Source: Pollenia angustigena (taxonomy: Eukaryota; Arthropoda; Insecta; Diptera; Polleniidae). Taken from it: a stretch of 64,000 nt of DNA. The notes below the pieces were generated by a model that saw only the letters and a list, made by a program, of their open reading frames with translations, was not told the DNA's origin and did no database searches. The DNA is taken from positions 104,991,284-105,055,283 of the forward strand of contig OV884057.1 in assembly GCA_930367215.1 (NCBI GenBank), read 5' to 3'. Both the position numbers and the translations under genes were made by a program. Shown here in pieces: positions 11,098 to 22,846 of the stretch. Positions within the stretch are counted from its first letter, which is position 1, and every line of letters starts with the position of its first letter.

Positions 11098-11275
11098 CTG
11101 CCCCGGTAGACTAGCTGGTAGCGAGCTAGTCTATCAGCACCGAGGTTGCGCGATCGAATCCCGCCAGAGACAGAAAAAAAAATAAAAAATAAAATAAAGT
11201 AAAATAAAATAAAATAAGAAAAAATAAAATAATTAAAAAAAAAAAATAATTAAAAAAATAAAAAAATTTTTACTT
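11098..11275 (+). repeat. tRNA-like unit with A-rich tail (possible SINE or tRNA pseudogene)
   Basis: The unit contains TAGCTGGTAGC, like a pol III A box, and GCGCGATCGAATCCCGC, like a T arm with the B box (7-nt loop, four of five stem pairs). Between them is a perfect 10-bp inverted repeat, TAGACTAGCT / AGCTAGTCTA, with a 7-nt loop (11107-11133). This extends a D-stem beyond any tRNA. An A-rich tail of AAAAT-type repeats follows (11174-11270). This layout suits a tRNA-derived SINE. There is no CCA-ready acceptor stem, so a working tRNA is unlikely. Confidence 0.5.
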
Positions 11276-11868
11276 TATTGACTTTGTGTAACTATATATT
11301 TTTATAAAAATTTTAAGTATAAAAAAAACATAATATTTTTTAGATTATAATAGGCTAAATTATAAAGGATTACTTTTGGGACATCTCGAACAAAAATAAG
11401 TACTTTTTCTAGTAGAAAAGTAAGTAGTCGGCTCGTCAAATTCTCATTATTTTTCTGCTTATTTTGTAAGCAAAGTTTTTGCTGGGATACTTTCATTCAA
11501 TTTCATACATTTTGTAAACAAAGAAAAATTAGAACAAAAGAAAACGAAAGCGGTTTAGGCGGCTATCAAGTAAAAATATGTTCAGAAGAGATAAAAACTT
11601 AATAGTAAGCCAAATATTGTGAACGATTTTATGCAGGCATCAGAAATTAAGAACCGAAAACTTTAAATAAAAAGCTTTCATTGAAATAAAGACTTTTACG
11701 TACAATTTTTTTCATCAGAAAAGAAAAATAAAAAATATATGTATTAATTTTAAAAATATCAAAATCAAAAACTTTCCTTTTTGTACACAATGTATTTTTT
11801 ATTATTATCCTCGATAATAATAGGCATTTCGTCAATTTATTTATTGTTTAATTTGAACAGCAAGTTTT

Positions 11869-11966
11869 CTTACTGCCTGTTTATAGAACACGAGCACAAG
11901 ACTCGTTCGTTTAACTTTTATTTAAAACAAAATTTAAAAATTTGTGTGCTACAAACAGGCAGTAAG
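11869..11966. mobile_element. 98-bp hairpin MITE
   Basis: The ends CTTACTGCCTGTTTATAG and, reverse-complemented, CTTACTGCCTGTTTGTAG pair with one mismatch. No clear target duplication was seen. A related, more diverged copy starts with the same CTTACTGCCTGTT at 45047. Confidence 0.6.
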
Positions 11967-13504
11967 TATTCAGAACTTAAATTTCTGCGGTTTTTTTTTT
12001 TGTCATAATAATTGGTAAAGCGCTGAACGCCCTTTCCTCGGAGACCTGAGTTGCAGGTACAGATAGACTACTCAAGCAAGTTTCGACCAGTGTTACCGTT
12101 TCAGCATATTTTCTGCTAGATTTAGCAGATTAAGTTGGGTAATTGCATAATTTTTTTTTTTAAATATGCTTACTTCTTTTAAGCATATTTCCTTGTTCAA
12201 AAGCAGATTTGTAGCATGTATTTACTTATTAGAAAAGCAATTTTTGTTTAGCATATTGTTTTTAAAAAATAAGCTTTTTTATGAAATATGTATTAAATTG
12301 TTTAGCTAATTTTCAGCATATTTTTTTTAAATTCAGCAGATTTTAAGGATTTTTATTTTTTTTTTTTTGTGAAAATTTAGCATATTTTTAGCAAATCTAA
12401 AATATTAAAAATATCATGTTTAAATCTAAGCAGGTTTTTAACATCTTTTCTTTATTTTACCATTCGGCAAATTTTAACAGAGGCATATTTTTATTCACAT
12501 TTAGCCTTCCAAAATTTCGAAATTTTAAAACTGATAGGTATACCATGAGGGAGAAATATAATTTTTCCTCATGCTATAGCTACATACAATTTTTATGTTT
12601 CTTGTTATTCATACTTCATTAATGTACTATCCTGGAAATACCCTGACGAACTGACACCAAAGAAGTCATGTGGTAGGTCTTTGGTGGTAGAGACCGGTTC
12701 TAGTTTAACCACTTTCTATTATTTGTACATCAAAAGCGTACGAACGTACGTAAGTGACCCCAGGAAATGCCCATATATAAAATATTTAATTAAAAAATTA
12801 CAACAATCAGGTATAGTAAGGAACATAAAATTATTAATTTTAAAAAAGATGAAAGTTCGATTGGCGTAGGAAATTAGTTTTGTAAATTATTTCTATATTT
12901 AATTTTTTTATTTTAAACTATAGCAACAAGATTCATAAGACTGTAGCAATAATTTATCTGAATTAAATTCGATATAGTATTTACATAAAGGCGATTTCTT
13001 TGCTTTGTTTTTATCGTATTTTAGTAGGAAAAAGCGTTTGTAATTTTTAAATTGTACTTAATTTGCATTGGAGAACTTTATTACTTTTACACTGCTAATA
13101 ATAGTAACAAAAGTACAATTGTACTACTAACTTTATCATCCCTTCTCAGAAAAAAACTACGAACGAAACACAAAAGGAATTTGCGAGTACAGCAAATTGC
13201 GTACTCCCCCGCTATTCTCTTTTCCCCTCCCTTCAATAAACTCAAGACTTTGCAAAGTAAACTTTGCCTGCCTAAAAGGGGACTTACTGCAGCAAAAAAC
13301 ACGAGAAGAAAATAAAAACAAAATTTGAACTACAAAAGAGAAAATTTAAGATAATTGTTACTTTCTACTTGTGTGTTTGCTTGATTTTCTGCATAAAACA
13401 AACGTGACGTCACTATCCAAAGAAATAAAAATGAGCTACCATTGCGTTAATATTTGAAAAATTAACCATGGAAATAAATACAATATTTGACTCAAAATGT
13501 TTAA
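11967..13504. other. Unassigned AT-rich intron sequence
   Basis: Between 12100 and 12420 the words AGCATATTTT and TTAGCAGATT recur five or more times in both directions, like subterminal repeats of a decayed DNA element, but no ends were found. A pyrimidine-rich stretch lies at 13200-13260. The small frames here show no family resemblance. Confidence 0.4.
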
Positions 13505-14021
13505 TACTACATTTTCACCAACGCAAAATCTAGTACTTACGAGTTTTCGACCCAAATCTAGTTGTTTTTGACTAGATTTCCCATACAAAACAAAATCTAC
13601 TTCGTGACTAGATTTCGACGAAATCTACTCAAAATCTAGTAGAACTTAATGATGCAACTATGGTTTTTTCAATATAGCACTAAAAAATACTTCCCTGCAC
13701 AAGAAAAAATGACATTTAAAAAAAAATAAAACAAAAATTATTAAAAAAAAAATTAAAAAGTTTAATAAAAATTGTAAAAAAATAAAAAAGACGAATAATA
13801 TTGATAAAATAGTTATCGTTGATTATTAACAAAAGGTAATGCAAATTTTTTAATGTATATTTGTTTTTGTGTTTGTATGTGTAACAAAAAACTTTTAGTC
13901 AGTTGTTTTGTTATAAAAACAAAATCTCCCTAATGTCAAAAAAGTATAATGTAAACGCACTAGATTTCGAAGAAGATTATAAATAAAATCTACAAGATTT
14001 CGGGCTAATGTAAATGTAGTA
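13505..14021. mobile_element. 517-bp MITE with TAA target duplication
   Basis: The left end TACTACATTTTCACCA and the reverse-complemented right end TACTACATTTACATTA form imperfect inverted repeats, flanked by TAA at 13502-13504 and 14022-14024. AAATCTAGT/ACTAGATTT blocks cluster near both ends, again inverted. It has no coding capacity. The superfamily is uncertain; the 3-bp TAA duplication would suit PIF/Harbinger. Confidence 0.6.
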
Positions 14022-14107
14022 TAAGACACAATTTGTTTTATCGCTGGAGGCAATTTTTTTGACTCAATTTTATTATTGTTATATTGGCTCTTCTTCAATT
14101 TACAAAA

Positions 14108-15816
14108 ATGTCCCTGAAAAAATTCATCAATTGCACAAACGCTTTAGTCGACTTCGAGAAGATTCAAGCAGAAGCGCGTGCTGAAGATAATGTACACACG
14201 TTAGAAATTATTCGAGTAGAATAAGACTCCATATGGACCCAAGTAAAAAGGTCGTATGAAGAATTTAGGGACTTAGATCAGGATGGTGATAAGCCAATTG
14301 ACAAAAGCAAATTATCAGAACGATACCAAACGGACCTTATGGCCTACAAAAATTGTCTTTCGTCAATAAATGCTGAAATCCATGTGCTTTCGGACAGAAC
14401 TATGGAAAAAGTTGAACGCTAGTCAAATATTACTTTAGAAAGACACCGACACCTTTTTTGGGGATTATAAATTATGGCCCAATTTTCATAAATTTAAGAC
14501 CCTAGAATCAGTAGGCAATATTAAATCATCAAAGGACAAATCCATACCGAAGTCTGAAGTCACGAAAAATACAAAAAATATAGGGAACATAAATTCATTC
14601 CAAACGAATATTGCGAAATCTGAAAGTCACAGTCAGAACGAAAATAAACCCGACAAAAGTTCTCGATATAACGCCATAACGTGCTAACACTGTAGCGAGT
14701 CATACACCCTACGACCATGCCCCACATTTTTAGAAAAAAATGTAAGTGATCAAATTTATATCGTAAGAGCCACGAATTCATGTTACAACTATCTGTCGGT
14801 CAGTCAGAGTTTAAGGGAGTGCCCTAGAAAATACAGTTGTAGGCTGATTAAACAGAAAAACCAAAAACACTTTGTTGCACAAGGCAACGGGGACCAAGCC
14901 TACAATATTGCCACAAAATAACGCTGACAAGCTAACAAGCACAAGTTCCGTAGCGCGAGTCCAATACATACAGTCCACTTCAAGATCAGGTATTCCTAAC
15001 TTTACTTCCCTGACCCTACGCGAAAATAGCCAATCGTCGAAAAATCTTACAGAACAAAAGACGTTGCTTTTCACTGCCATTGTCGAAATAGTATCTAGAG
15101 GTCAAAAATACCAGGCTAAGCCATCATCACCCCTGGATCGCAATCAACCTTTGTATCGAACAAACTAAAAAACTGATTCAAATTACCGACTAAAAGAAAC
15201 GTAGTTTACGTTACTGGTTTGACTCAAACAGTTTCTGAAACCAAAACTAAAGCCTGTTTGCTTAACCTTTGCTCACGGTAAGACACATCGCTTAAATTGG
15301 AAGTTTGAGACCCAGTTCTCAAGACCCTCCCCTATAATTAACAACCTCAAACGTTGGACATGCTAAAGCTCAGTAAGACTACAAAATTGCAACTTGCAGA
15401 CACTCACTTCAATTAAAGTACCCCCAAAGGCCTCGACGTAAGAAGGCCCCTCTATTTATTGCATGGCACAAAAAACAGTATTTGGCTGGATTGTAGGGGG
15501 AACAACTCCAAAAACTACTCAGTCCAGAACAACTTCGTTATTAAAAACATCATCCCTTGACCGAATCCTCACACGTTTTTGGAAGGTGGAGGAAAACCCA
15601 AAACAGATTTACAGGTCAGACGAGGACACTATTGTGGAAAACAATTTTAAGCAACAACACGTAGAAAAAACACGGGAAGGTATATAATTACCATGCCCTA
15701 AAAAAAACGGAACAAATAGCCTCTTCTCGCAACATTGATATGGCCCAGTACCTAAGGATGCAACGCACGCTCAGCCTAAAACCCGAAATAAAGCAATTAT
15801 ATGACAACGTTATTGT
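14108..15816 (+). pseudogene. BEL/Pao retrotransposon remnant, gag to start of RT
   Basis: The segment opens with an ATG frame (MSLKKFINCTNALVDFEKI) typical of BEL/Pao Gag. It continues through CYNYLSVSQSLREC (14781-14822), a zinc-knuckle remnant, then a protease-end motif TVFGWIVGG (15475-15500) and the LDRILTRFWKVEE stretch (15566-15604) that precedes the BEL reverse transcriptase. Stops and frameshifts occur throughout. The element is cut at about 15816 by a non-LTR insertion and resumes at 17711. No LTRs were found. Confidence 0.75.
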
Positions 15817-17705
15817 TACCAACTACCTCACGAAGATCCTTTTGTTTGAGCAGCTTTCAGTTCCTTTGTTTTCGAAGCACGATTTGATTTTTACGTCCTA
15901 TAACTTTAAATCCAGTTCTACTGAGGAAACATTTACTTATAGGGACTTTAAAAGCCTAAATTATGACGCATTAAGTGAGAGAATTACACAAATCCAATGG
16001 GACTCTACTTTCTATATGCCAACAGTGGATGAACAACTCCAATTTATACAGGAAAATCTGGTACAAATTTTTGAAGAATTCGTTCCTTTAAAGACGAAAA
16101 CGAGAAAGGTAACATCGACTACCAATCAATGGTTCTCGCCGGAAATTAAACATTTAATAGAGCTCCGAAATATAGCTTATACTAGATGGAAGAGATTTAG
16201 GACTTCTGAACTATTGTCAGTATTTCGTTCATTACGAAATACAGTCACTACTAAAATTAGCACTGCAAAATCGTCTTATTATAATGATTAATTCTCAAAC
16301 TGTTTAGACAGCAAAAGTAAGTGGAAGGAAATCCGTAATATTGGAATGGTTAGTGATCCGAATGATTATCATAATGCTGATAAGGATATAGATATTGATG
16401 AAATTAATAGTAAATTCGTAGACCTTCCAATGCCAGTCGCACATTTGGATCCATACAGAAATTATACCACGACAAATACTTCTGATAACTTTCATTTTAG
16501 ATGTGTAACTCGAACTGAGGTTTACAAAAGTTTTTTTAGTATAAAGTCCAATGCTATAAGCAGTGACGGAGTACATCCCAGATTCATTAAAATAATCTTT
16601 CCATCAATTGTACCATATATTACAAACCTGTTTAATTGCCAACCAAGTTGGAATATTGTAATGTACAAATGTATGCTGATGACGTACAACTTTACATTAG
16701 CTGCAAACCCTTCGAAATTAATGAATGTGTCCGAAAAATTAATAAGGATTTGACAAATATTTATAACTGGGCAACTTCAAACGGATTGTGTTTCAATCCA
16801 AACAAATCAAAATGCTTAGTGATAACAAAGAAAACACTATCCATACCGATTTTTCCGGATTTGCTATTAAATGGATCAGAAATTGAAATATTTACCTCAA
16901 CAAAGAATCTTGAAGTTACTTTTAACAATCACTTGGATTGGAGTAACCATATAAATATTGCTACGGCAAGAGTATATGGAATGTTAAGAAATTTGTGGTG
17001 CACTCAGTGGTTTATACCTCTTCAAATTAGAATGCTTCTAGCTAAAATATATTTGGTACCAACTCTTTTATATGGTTGTGAACTGTTTGCGAACTGTGAT
17101 GCTGCTAGTACTCGAAAGCTTAAAGTTGCTTTTAATAGCATAACACGGTACATATATGCTATTAGACGTTTCAATAGAATATCTTTTTATACCAAACAAG
17201 TGTTTGGCGTGTCTTTTGAATCCTTACTACAATGTAGGTCATTAATATACCTACATAAAATTATTTACACTCGTCAACCAAAATATCTGTATGATAGACT
17301 ACTCTTTTTTAGATCGAATAGGGGAAATCGTATCAAACAGCAGCGGTATAAGACTCAGATATCAGAGCAACATTTTTATATAAATATCATTCACATTTGG
17401 AATAAGCTACCCGTTGATTTGCAAAGAAACAACAATACAACGCAATTCAAAACATTAATCTTTGAACATTTTAGAAAAAAAAGAAAGATTAACAGCTAAT
17501 TAATTAAAAATAAAATTAAAGTTTGTTTAACATTTGGCAAATTATTATGTTTTTGTTTATATAATGTTTATTTGTTAAAATTAAGTTATTATTGTAATTA
17601 TTTTTAATAATATTTGTATACCTATTCTTTTAATCCAGTAGTTTAATATAAGATTCATCTTTGTATTGGGTTGTGATCAAAAAAAATAAATAAATTGAAA
17701 TTAAA
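15817..17705 (+). mobile_element. Non-LTR retrotransposon fragment inserted in the BEL/Pao remnant
   Basis: This piece is 5'-truncated. It starts in the linker between endonuclease and reverse transcriptase, with LSKHDLIF-like and NQWFSPEIK motifs (to 16291). RT fingers follow (16346-16640, SSDGVHPRFIKIIFPSI) and then the YADD catalytic loop with thumb (16636-17499). The block between fingers and YADD that should hold the first catalytic Asp and the PQGS loop is missing, so the protein is dead. After the stop at 17499 comes about 200 bp of AT-rich 3' tail ending in ATAAATAAATTGAAATTAAA. The RT style is jockey/CR1-like; the exact clade was not determined. Confidence 0.75.
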
Positions 17706-17710
17706 TTAAA

Positions 17711-18345
17711 ATATCTTGAGTTAGGACACATGAGAACAATCGAACCCTCGTACATGAACAAAGCTCCCAACTATTATCTGCCGCTTCACGCATTCATAAC
17801 ACCAGACCGATTGACCACTAAGCTTAGAGTGGTTTTTAATGCCTCTAGCCCAACGTGAAATAAAAATAGTCTTAATGAAATTGTATATATTCTTTAGCAA
17901 GATCTTGTTCTTCTGACAGCAAAATTAATATTTTTCCCGCTTTGTATTCAATTACAAAAATGTATCGTCAAATACTAATCGACCCAACACAAACAAAGTT
18001 TCAAAGAATCTTATTCAGAAAATCCAAAAATTACCCCATAGAAGATTTACGAGCGTCATTTTTAGCCATCAGAACGCTACTTAAGTTAGCTGAAGATTCA
18101 TAAATAAAATATGTATATGGATGGCGTCTTAACCAGAGGTCATACTATAGAAGAAGCTATCAAAACTAGAAAAGAATTAAATCAGCCGGCTTTGATTTAA
18201 TGAAATGGAACTCTAATGAGCCATAAGTCATTCAGGATTTACCTAGCGTATACAAGAAGAAAAGTTCTATCTATCATTGACAACTTTTTTGACCCATGTG
18301 GATCGATAGCTCCAATTATAATAGACGCTTAAGTAATCATGCAGC
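17711..18345 (+). pseudogene. BEL/Pao remnant, RT continuation
   Basis: Pieces in several frames read LELGHMRTIEPSYMN, then TTKLRVVFNAS (17816-17848), a decayed palm, then VLTRGHTIEEA and VLSIIDNFFDPCGSIAPIII (18262-18330). These are the order and spacing of the BEL/Pao reverse transcriptase, continuing from 15816 on the other side of the non-LTR insertion. Frameshifts are frequent, and the element ends at about 18345 with no RNase H, integrase or LTR. Confidence 0.7.
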
Positions 18346-18546
18346 AAATATAGTTAGAAAAAATAGTTTATAATTTTAACTTTTTTCTGTCAAATTCACT
18401 TTTAAAAAGAAAAACTAATCAATTTTATTAAATTAAAAGCTTTTTTTTAACTTACAATGTATGTATACATGTTTGTTCGGGTGGAATCTTGCAACTCAAT
18501 TTTGAAGCAGTTATCTTAAACCGATTGTGCTGAAACTAAACGTTAT

Positions 18547-18788
18547 TCTAAATCTAATATGGCGGCCTAGTGCAACGTGGCGGACTAGTTATATTTAGTG
18601 CACTTTTACAATATGGGTATCAAATGAAAAGGCTTGATAAGAATGTCTCGAAAAATTAAGTGGTCACTCTAAATCCAATTTGGCGGGCACACACAACATG
18701 GCGGACTAGTTATTTTTAATCCACTTCTACAACATGGGTATCAGATGAAAGGGCTTGCTAAGAACAAATCGAACAATTTATATGATAT
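18547..18788. repeat. 121-bp imperfect tandem repeat, two copies
   Basis: Units start at 18547 and 18668. Each holds an AATATGGCGG or AATTTGGCGG box, TGGCGGACTAGTTAT, a CACTTYTACAAYATGGGTAT block, and GATGAAARGGCTTG or a close variant. They are non-coding and of unknown origin. Confidence 0.65.
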
Positions 18789-18914
18789 AAAAACTTGTCG
18801 CGAGATTTACTAGTGAAGAAAAATAAGTAAATTAGTAACTTGATTTAAACTATTAAAATGTTCAAACTAAGTAAATACAAGTACTTAAATCTTGCTTTTA
18901 TATCATATAAATTG
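18774..18914. repeat. 19-bp perfect inverted repeat with 103-nt loop
   Basis: CAATTTATATGATATAAAA (18774-18792) is exactly complementary to TTTTATATCATATAAATTG (18896-18914). The sequence is A/T only apart from the edges. It may be a small hairpin element or a remnant of one. Confidence 0.6.
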
Positions 18915-19184
18915 TGTGATAACGTTATAAATTTAAAGTTAAAGTTTTAAAGCAAAATATTATTATATTCAACATTTTTCATTTTTCGAATTTATTCTAT
19001 GAGCTAAATTTCAGTTATGTATTTTATAAAGCTTTTTTGTAATAGTTCTACTCCTTTAATTTTTCAGAAATGACTTTATACACTACCAGACTATTATATT
19101 TTTTTTTGTTTTTTTATTTTTTATTATTGAATCTTTCTTATCGAAATTTACAATATGTATTCAAATCTTAATTCTACTTGTTTA

Positions 19185-20381
19185 TTAGTTGTTACCAGTG
19201 TAACCACTAACTGCTGAATTCAAATTGTAAGACTGTCTTCCAGTTAGGCTCAAAGTATCGGTTCTTTTTAGCCTCTGGTGACCTTCGAACTGAAGCAAAC
19301 CCCGAGCGAGGTAGTTAGGGTGGACCATTAGTTTATCGATGTAGCTTATTGAATATTTTTTAATTTCCTCCTGGATAGTGGGGACGTTGAGATCTCTGTG
19401 GATAATATCATTACGTATATACCATGGGGCGCAGACAATTTGTCGTAATATTCTAGACTGTCTTCTTTGAAGCTTTTGGATGTTACATGCGCATGCAGTA
19501 CCCCATAATTGGATGCCATATGTCCATATTGATTTTATGATGGACTTGTATAGAAGAATTTTGTTGTCTAAAGACAAGTTTGAGTTTCCACCGAGAAGCC
19601 AATGTAGTTGAGCTGCTTTAAGTTTCATAGCCGTTATTTTCGCTTCGATATGACGATACCAGGTCAAGCGTCTATCTATATGAATTCCCAAGTACTTTAC
19701 ATGGTTTTCTACCGGAACAGTGATGTTATTTATTTTTACTGCTGGGCACGTTTGTCTTCTGAGCGTGAAAGTTAAGTGAGCACATTTAGCCGGGTTAACC
19801 TTTATTATCCCTTTTTCTAGCCATGCCTCTAGTTCATTGATGTGGGACTGCAGATATTGCGATGCGACTTTTGGGTCATGGTTAACGCTAATAAATGCTG
19901 TGTCGTCTGCAAATGTAGAGGTATGCGCGCTCAGGTTTGTTGGCATATCCGCTGTGTATATTATATATAGAAGCGGTCCTAATATGCTGCCTTGGGGAAC
20001 ACCAGCAGTAATTTTCTTGAGGGGGGAGTATTTATCTTGCGACCTTACTATGAATGTTCTGCCTGTTAGATAGCTCTCCAGAAGCTTGTGAGTGTTTTGA
20101 GGAAGCATTCGTGTTATTTTGATGAGTAGCCCATCATGCCAAACTTTGTCAAATGCTTGGGAAATGTCTATAAACAGGGCTGAGAAGTATTGCTTTTTCT
20201 CAAACGCCGATCTAATAAGGGTGACAATTCTATGCACTTGTTCTATTGTACCATGTTTCGCTCTGAATCCGAACTGGTGATCCGGGATAATGTCGTGTTC
20301 ATTTAGATGAGGAGTTATACTTAAAATGAATATTTTTTCGAAAAGCTTCGATAGGATTGATAATAAGCTTATCGGTCTGTA
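19185..20381 (-). pseudogene. Jockey-type ORF2, reverse transcriptase palm to C terminus
   Basis: The frame is open from YRPISLLSILSKLFEKIF at the edge of the Transib-like insertion. It runs through HQFGFRAKHGTIEQV, the first catalytic block LFIDISQAFDKVWHDGLL, the PQGSILGPLLY loop, the catalytic FADDTAF, and the thumb with VKYLGIHIDRRLTW and YGIQLWGTA. It stops at 19185. All three RT aspartates are present. It cannot make a full protein because the MITE, the Sola-like element and a frameshift separate it from the endonuclease. The enzyme would prime reverse transcription at a nicked chromosomal target. Confidence 0.88.
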
Positions 20382-20386
20382 CGACG

Positions 20387-21178
20387 CACAGTGGTATTTT
20401 TTTTGGCAAAAAGTCTATTTTTTACAGTTATTTTTTAGAAATCTTATGATGCAATTCTGTAGAGAAATATTTCCTTAGTAGAAAACCATGATTTGTTTTC
20501 GAAAAAAATAAAATTTTGTATAAAAAAGAGTGTGGTAAAGTTATCTAAATATTATACAACGAAAACTGATGAAAATTTTACTACATTTCAGTTGGTTATA
20601 CAATAAATATGGTTTAACTACGAATAGTTTTAGAGCATTCTTATTAAAATATAGTATTTTAAATTTAATAGGAAAGACAAATTATTTAAATTACATATAT
20701 AGTTTAAGAGATCTGAGCAAATCAAAATGACTCCAAAAAATTTAGCATTTGCAGTTTTCATTAAAAAAAAATAAGTTAGCTCGGTCTACCTCCGTGTTAG
20801 TACTACTACTAAATTAAAGGTTGGAATGTTTTCTTTCATTTTATGTAAAAAAATTCTGCGACTTTTTGCGATCGCTGAACAAACTTATAAATTTTGTGAT
20901 AAAACTCACGTATTTTTTGTGAATATTTGTGAATATTTTGATGAAACTTTATTTTTTATTTAATTGAGCTAAATAAAGGCTCAGAGCAAAATTTCAAAAA
21001 CTTTGGGCCAAAAAAAAATTTTGGGTTTTATGGGCGGTGGGTGGAGGGCGTGGCGAATTTTGATGAAACTTTATATTTTTCTTAATTGAGCTAACCAAAG
21101 GCATAGAGCAAAATTTCAACATTCTACGAGCACTCCTTACATTTTTTGCCAAACATTGTATGGACAAATCCCTCTGTG
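20387..21178. mobile_element. Transib-like non-autonomous element with RSS-like ends
   Basis: This 792-bp insertion in the jockey RT has a 5-bp GC-rich target duplication CGACG (20382-20386 and 21179-21183). The left end is CACAGTG followed 12 nt later by GCAAAAAGT. The right end, reverse-complemented, is CACAGAG followed 22 nt later by GCAAAAAAT. This heptamer-spacer-nonamer layout matches what is known of Transib termini and V(D)J signal sequences (CACAGTG, ACAAAAACC). The interior has a two-copy tandem repeat with period about 122 bp (20936-21130, starting TTTTGATGAAACTTTAT) and no transposase. The superfamily call rests on duplication length and ends only. Confidence 0.65.
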
Positions 21179-21183
21179 CGACG

Positions 21184-21948
21184 CAACCTGGCTAGCAACT
21201 TTTCCTGGCTTGGGAATCATAACAATTATAGACCTCTTCCATGAGGATGGGAAGTATCCGACTCTTAATATATCATTAAAAATGAGTAGCAAGATTCTGG
21301 AAGCAGGCGATGGTAAGTTTCTTATCATTGACCCTGTGATACGGTCAAGTCCGGAAGATTTTCTAAAATTCACTTTTTCTATTGCAGATTTTACTTGAGT
21401 AATGTTAACTTTTAATGGATGGTTAACTTATCAGGAATGATTGGACGACAGGAACAAGTATGTGTATCATGTGCGTGAAAACTTTCTCAAGGTGGCCCGC
21501 GAAAGCGTTTAATTTTTCATCTGTGTTTTTGTCCCAAGTGTGGTTTTCCAGTCTTAATGGAGATTCTTGGGTTATAGGGCATTTCATATGCCGTATAGCC
21601 TTCCATAAGCTATAATTGGAGTTTTTTGTGGCATCTAGGCTGTTTAGATAGCCTTCTATTGCAGACTCGTAGTTCTGTCTCAATTTGTTGCGAAGAGTTG
21701 TCAGGCATAACTGTAGTTGGGCCTTAGTGGTTGGGGAACGACTGTTTTGCCATTGTCTTCTTAACTTCCTTTTTTCTCTGATAAGGGTCTCTATATCCGT
21801 CGATGTATTGTAAGGAGTACGTTTAATTGTCCGCTTGATTGGGGTTGCATTTCTTGCTGCAGCATCCAAGACTTCTGTAAATCGGTCGACAGCTATTTGG
21901 ATGTCAGATGAATTTTTTAGGGGAATGCACTGTGATAGGTGAGAGCTC
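21184..21948 (-). pseudogene. Jockey-type ORF2, linker and RT fingers
   Basis: The minus-strand frame 21948-21423 encodes the endonuclease-RT linker, including KRTPYNTSTDIETLIREKRK and YSLWKAIRHMKCP. A one-base shift near 21420 moves the frame to NFRKSSGLDRITGSMIRNLP and IIVMIPKPGKVASQVAS (21373-21184), the start of the RT fingers. It joins 20381 after removal of the Transib-like element and one CGACG. Confidence 0.85.
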
Positions 21949-21952
21949 ACAT

Positions 21953-22671
21953 GGGTAATTCCATGTCAAATCGACCAAGAGTGGGACCCGACCCCTTTCG
22001 ATTTGAATGAAATTTGGTGAGAAGGTTCCTTTTATCCTATAAGGAACATATATGAACGAAAAAAATTTTTAAAATTTTTTTTTCAAAAGTTACGTCATAT
22101 TCAAAATGGCATAATTTCGCCGAATTAGCCGAATATGTTGAGTTTATTTTTTCTATATCTCAAAAACTACTGCACATACGAAGATGATTTGTATGTCATT
22201 TTAAAGAGAATACTTGGGGCTATAAGCAATATATTGAAGAAAAAATTTTTTTTGGAAAAAATGTAATATCTGCAAAATATTAAATTTTTAAAATGGACCA
22301 AGTCAAAAACCTAATTTTTTTTTTGCCTAATTTTTTTTTATATAATACCTCAAACTGTTCTTTAAAAATCCTAAAACTTTGAAGGAGGTGTTTTTTTTTT
22401 TTTTTTAGATATGAATTTTTTTCTTTCGCAACCTTTAAAAAAATTACCTAAAAATAAAATTTTAAAATTTTAATTTTGAGCAATAAGTATTTATAAAATC
22501 TGATTTGTTTGAAAAAGTTATATTATTGGTAAGATTGTTTTTGTTTATTTGTTGCATCTTTTGTTGGGGCTCAATGTGGGCATTTTTTTAAGAAAAGTAC
22601 ACCTTTTGTCACGTTACGTCTTTGAAAGTCGTTTTTTCTTCGTCTCTTTTCCTACCGATAATGCCGGGCTG
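21953..22671 (+). repeat. Left terminal inverted repeat of the Sola-like element
   Basis: The 719-bp arm runs from GGGTAATTCC to the inner edge AATGCCGGGCTG. It pairs with 25232-25949, with only scattered single differences (for example GACCAAGTC here against GACTAAGTC there, at about 22296). The arm is non-coding and A/T rich, with a T17-19 run near 22390. It presumably holds the transposase binding sites and promoter. Confidence 0.85.
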
Positions 22672-22846
22672 GTTTCTACAGTTAATACAGTAAAAAAATC
22701 GCTGTGCTTAATGCACTTTCAGTCGACACTGATTTAATTGTCAACCATATGTAAGTCTGAAATCAATTATTGCAATTATTCGTGTTTGGAATAGCAAAAA
22801 GTGTGATTTTTTTTATTTAAAATAAATAATAGTCAAAACGGTAATC

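Noticed and set aside
11098..11175. Functional tRNA gene
   Set aside because: The acceptor stem does not pair and the D-arm region forms a 10-bp hairpin, so a tRNA-derived repeat is more likely.
13052..13315. Overlapping 87- and 71-codon frames on opposite strands
   Set aside because: There is no family resemblance, no splice-site context and no repeat boundaries; they are chance frames.
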